This document shows, one piece after another, positions 6,239 through 7,816 of a DNA stretch of 7,816 nt. Each line of letters begins with the position of its first letter. Positions within the stretch are counted from its first letter, which is position 1. Position numbers and translations under genes: made by a program. The notes under the pieces are model-generated. The model did not search any database. It saw nothing but the letters and a program-made list of their open reading frames with translations, and was not told the origin of the DNA. The stretch is taken from assembly GCA_023299965.1 (NCBI GenBank), contig JALZVN010000189.1:1-7816 (forward strand), in the 5' to 3' direction. This stretch comes from Saprospiraceae bacterium. GTDB taxonomy: Bacteria > Bacteroidota > Bacteroidia > Chitinophagales > Saprospiraceae.

Positions 6239-6638
6239 TAATAAGACCAGAATTGATAAATGGTTGTGGAGTGTTCGGATTTTTAAGTCCAGAACATTAG
6301 CCTCTGAAGCTTGTCGTAGCGGAAGAGTTAAAAAGGGTGAAACGGCATTGAAACCATCTTATCTGGTCTCTCCAGAAGAACTCATCTCTGTTCGTAAAGG
6401 TGGATACAGTTTTGAATTTAAAGTCATTAAAATTATTTCTAAAAGGGTAGGAGCGGAATTGGCTCGCCCTTGCTATGAGAACCTCACCTCAGAGGATGAA
6501 CTCAATAAATATAATACCTGGTTTGTAGGAAAGGCAAGTGCTGAAAAGCGGGAAAAAGGAGCAGGAAGACCGACTAAGAGAGACAGAAGAGAACTTGAAG
6601 ATTTCAAGGAAGATCGCTTTAATTTTGATGAATTATAA
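6231..6638 (+). CDS. hslR: Hsp15-like S4-domain RNA-binding protein
   Basis: The 135-residue protein has an N-terminal S4 RNA-binding domain (about residues 6-70) with the Hsp15-type start RIDKWLWSVRIFKSRTLASE and CRSGRVKKGETALKPSYLVS. A basic tail follows with KREKGAGRPTKRDRRELEDF (106-125), typical of the Hsp15 (HslR/YrfH) family. In E. coli Hsp15 binds free 50S subunits that carry a stalled nascent chain and helps recycle them after heat stress; the same role here is inferred from the family. Length fits (E. coli Hsp15 is 133 residues). The ATG at 6231 lies inside the last codons of ppk2, giving an 8-bp overlap and probable translational coupling. No terminator with a T-run is visible after the TAA; the next gene starts about 275 bp downstream. 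Confidence 0.88.
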   Translation: MPDNKTRIDKWLWSVRIFKSRTLASEACRSGRVKKGETALKPSYLVSPEELISVRKGGYSFEFKVIKIISKRVGAELARPCYENLTSEDELNKYNTWFVGKASAEKREKGAGRPTKRDRRELEDFKEDRFNFDEL

Positions 6639-6669
6639 TTATTATTAACAGTGTTTTCGAAGTCTGTCC

Positions 6670-6777
6670 TTAAATACCATCATGCCAGTCTATAGGCTCA
6701 AATCGGTCTATTTTACGTAAGTCAGAGCGCAAACAGGTCGAATACCAATAATACCTTCCTATTAATTTTGCTTCCAT
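6670..6777 (-). CDS. Possible small ORF, 35 residues, function unknown
   Basis: On the minus strand an ATG (6777-6775) opens a 35-codon frame ending TAA (6672-6670). The peptide begins MEAKLIGRYYWYSTCLRS and ends RFEPIDWHDGI. It is rich in Trp, Tyr, Asp and Arg, unlike the Phe/Asn/Ile/Lys-rich peptides expected from random AT-rich spacer. The same frame stays open for 24 more codons upstream without another ATG, so it could also be the tail of a decayed gene. I recognise no family and see no membrane span. No promoter of the TAnnTTTG type is evident just upstream on that strand, and it lies antisense to the promoter candidate for mscS. This is a weak candidate. Confidence 0.2.
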   Translation of the reverse strand: MEAKLIGRYYWYSTCLRSDLRKIDRFEPIDWHDGI

Positions 6778-6800
6778 AATGACACAAACAAGTAGTTTTG
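6767..6800 (+). promoter_or_regulatory. Candidate Bacteroidota-type promoter for mscS
   Basis: TTTG (6767-6770) followed after 22 bp by TAGTTTTG (6793-6800) fits the Bacteroidota -33/-7 pattern, the latter matching TAnnTTTG exactly. Transcription would begin near 6807, leaving a leader of about 107 nt before the mscS ATG at 6914. A second exact -7 match, TAATTTTG (6763-6770), overlaps the -33 part but has no TTG at the right distance upstream. Confidence 0.4.
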
Positions 6801-6913
6801 TATAGTTAACGCGACCATTTATTGCATCAAATGTGACCTTAAGAATTCCTTAACGTCTTATAGCATGTAATGGATTTTCACCTAATTAATTAATTTACCA
6901 AACAAAACGAATT

Positions 6914-7748
6914 ATGGATAGTGCAATGGTAAACGAAAAAGTTGGAGATTTAATTGGAATGTTAATGCAGTGGGGCCCCTAAATTGATTGGAGCTATACT
7001 TGTGTTGCTAATTGGTCTTTGGATCATCGGTAAAATAATGAATGTGATCTCAAAGGCAATGGAAAGATCAGGTCTTGATAAAGATGTGATTCCATTTTTG
7101 ACTTCAATGACGAGTGTACTCTTTAAGGTAATGCTTGTATTGAGTGTTGCAGGAATGGTTGGTATCGAAACGACTTCATTTATCGCTCTTTTGGGGGCAG
7201 CTGGTTTGGCCATAGGTATGGCTTTACAAGGTACCCTTGAGCACTTTGCTTCTGGTGTATTGATTTTGATTTTTAAACCATATAGAGTTGGAGACTTGAT
7301 TGATGTACAGGGTGTAGTAGGTACCGTAAAAGAAATTCAGGTGTTTAATACAATCATTGATTCTCTAGAGAATAAGAAGGTGATTATTCCTAACGGGATT
7401 GCGACTTCTGGTATCATGACAAATTTGTCTGCTACAGAATTCTTAAGAGTAGATTTAAATATTGCAATGCCCTACGAAGAGGATTTTGATAAAGTTTAAA
7501 ACATCGTAATGGATGCATTAAAGAATACACCTCACGTATTGGATAGTCCAGCACCAGTGGTTGAAATAGAAAAATTTGATGCGCACAATGTGCTTCTTGC
7601 CGTAAGACCACACGCTAAATGTGAGCACTATTGGGATGTATATTTTGGATCATATAAGAATATCAAAGCTGCTCTAGGAAAAGCAAATATCAAAGTTGCT
7701 TATCCAAAGAGAGAGTTAGTTGGAGAAACTAAAGCTGCTCTTAACTAA
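6914..7748 (+). pseudogene. mscS: Small-conductance mechanosensitive channel (MscS), interrupted by a frameshift and a nonsense codon
   Basis: Reassembled, this is a normal-length MscS (about 277 codons), a heptameric inner-membrane tension valve that releases solutes on hypo-osmotic shock. The frame from ATG 6914 gives 22 residues (MDSAMVNEKVGDLIGM...QWGP), then TAA at 6980-6982. The channel continues in the +1 frame from AAA at 6981, reading KLIGAILVLLIGLWIIGKI (TM1), then TM2, then pore helix TM3 with GAAGLAIGMALQGTLEHFAS, and the beta domain with FKPYRVGDLI and NKKVIIPNG. That frame is stopped by an in-frame TAA at 7497-7499 after EEDFDKV. The same frame resumes, with ATG at 7509, through the C-terminal alpha/beta domain to TAA 7746-7748. 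One surplus base in GGGGCCCC and one A-to-T change (AAA to TAA) would explain both breaks. Codons are otherwise intact, so this is recent decay, assembly error or, less likely, recoding. A terminator follows 26 bp downstream. Confidence 0.85.
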
Positions 7749-7774
7749 AACAAACAAGTTTACACAAAACTTTT

Positions 7775-7808
7775 AGGAAGGTCTCTTTATTGAGATCTTC
7801 CTTTTTTT
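7775..7808 (+). terminator. Strong rho-independent terminator after mscS
   Basis: AGGAAGGTCTC (7775-7785) pairs with GAGATCTTCCT (7792-7802) as an 11-bp stem with one G-U pair, a 6-base loop TTTATT, and a run of seven T (7802-7808). It lies 26 bp after the mscS stop and marks the end of that transcript. Retention of a tidy terminator fits a locus that was a functional gene until recently. Confidence 0.88.
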
Positions 7809-7816
7809 ATGGGAGC

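Larger units (their letters stand above)
6639..6913. other. Intergenic region between hslR and the mscS remnant
   Basis: This 275-bp gap is the longest in the window. It holds at least one good Bacteroidota promoter candidate pointing right and a possible 35-codon ORF on the minus strand, both listed separately. Near the mscS start there is an AT-rich run with TAATTAATTAATT (about 6884-6896), and CCTTAA occurs twice around GAATTC (about 6837-6855). I see no tRNA, hairpin with T-run, riboswitch-like conserved block or insertion-sequence end. Confidence 0.6.

Noticed and set aside
6713..6720. TTACGTAA palindrome in the hslR-mscS gap
   Set aside because: An 8-bp palindrome in AT-rich spacer is expected by chance and has no partner or spacing that would support an operator.
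7497..7499. Genetic-code reassignment of TAA as sense
   Set aside because: TAA ends prfB, cutA, pfkA, the kinase, hbd and hslR in this window, and RF2 is present, so TAA is a normal stop here.
1..7816. Defence island, mobile element or CRISPR content
   Set aside because: No transposase, integrase, restriction, toxin-antitoxin or phage gene, no direct-repeat array and no terminal inverted repeats were seen; apart from the mscS lesions the genes are ordinary housekeeping or metabolic types.

Overview
The window looks like a core-genome stretch of a Bacteroidota chromosome. It is moderately AT-rich by eye. Several promoter-like sites match the Bacteroidota -7 consensus TAnnTTTG, starts lie behind A-rich leaders rather than Shine-Dalgarno sequences, and the protein families read as Bacteroidota variants. 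I would not go below phylum, though a Saprospiria/Chitinophagia/Cytophagia-like lineage seems plausible. I see no insertion sequence, phage gene, CRISPR array, tRNA or rRNA.

Left part (1-1711): the window opens inside prfB (release factor 2), at the SPF stop-codon-recognition tripeptide. It converges with cutA (metal-tolerance protein), which is divergent from a gene for an uncharacterised protein with about eight membrane spans that starts at TTG. The membrane-protein gene overlaps the 3' end of pfkA tail to tail.

Middle part (1695-4512, minus strand): in order of transcription there is a secreted protein of unknown function, a BadF/BadG-type (N-acetylglucosamine-kinase-like) sugar kinase joined to it by an ATGA overlap, and pfkA (6-phosphofructokinase), which also has a good promoter candidate of its own. 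The kinase and pfkA suggest a sugar-phosphate theme. Both carry substitutions at normally conserved nucleotide or phosphate-site positions: GGDG to GGNG in PfkA, and loss of the phosphate-1 Asp in the kinase.

Right part (4565-7748, plus strand): hbd (3-hydroxybutyryl-CoA dehydrogenase), ppk2 (polyphosphate kinase 2) and hslR (Hsp15-like S4 protein) form a tight cluster. It diverges from the minus-strand group at a 20-bp inverted repeat whose two arms each contain a perfect TATATTTG -7 element, one per strand. A 275-bp gap follows, with a promoter candidate and a possible 35-codon minus-strand ORF. Then comes an mscS mechanosensitive-channel gene with two lesions: a +1 shift at GGGGCCCC, giving CCC TAA, and an in-frame TAA two-thirds of the way along. 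A strong intrinsic terminator closes the window.

I found no convincing new multi-gene system. The best leads are the doubly interrupted mscS (decay, assembly error or recoding), the mirror-image divergent promoter, and the active-site substitutions in the two kinases.
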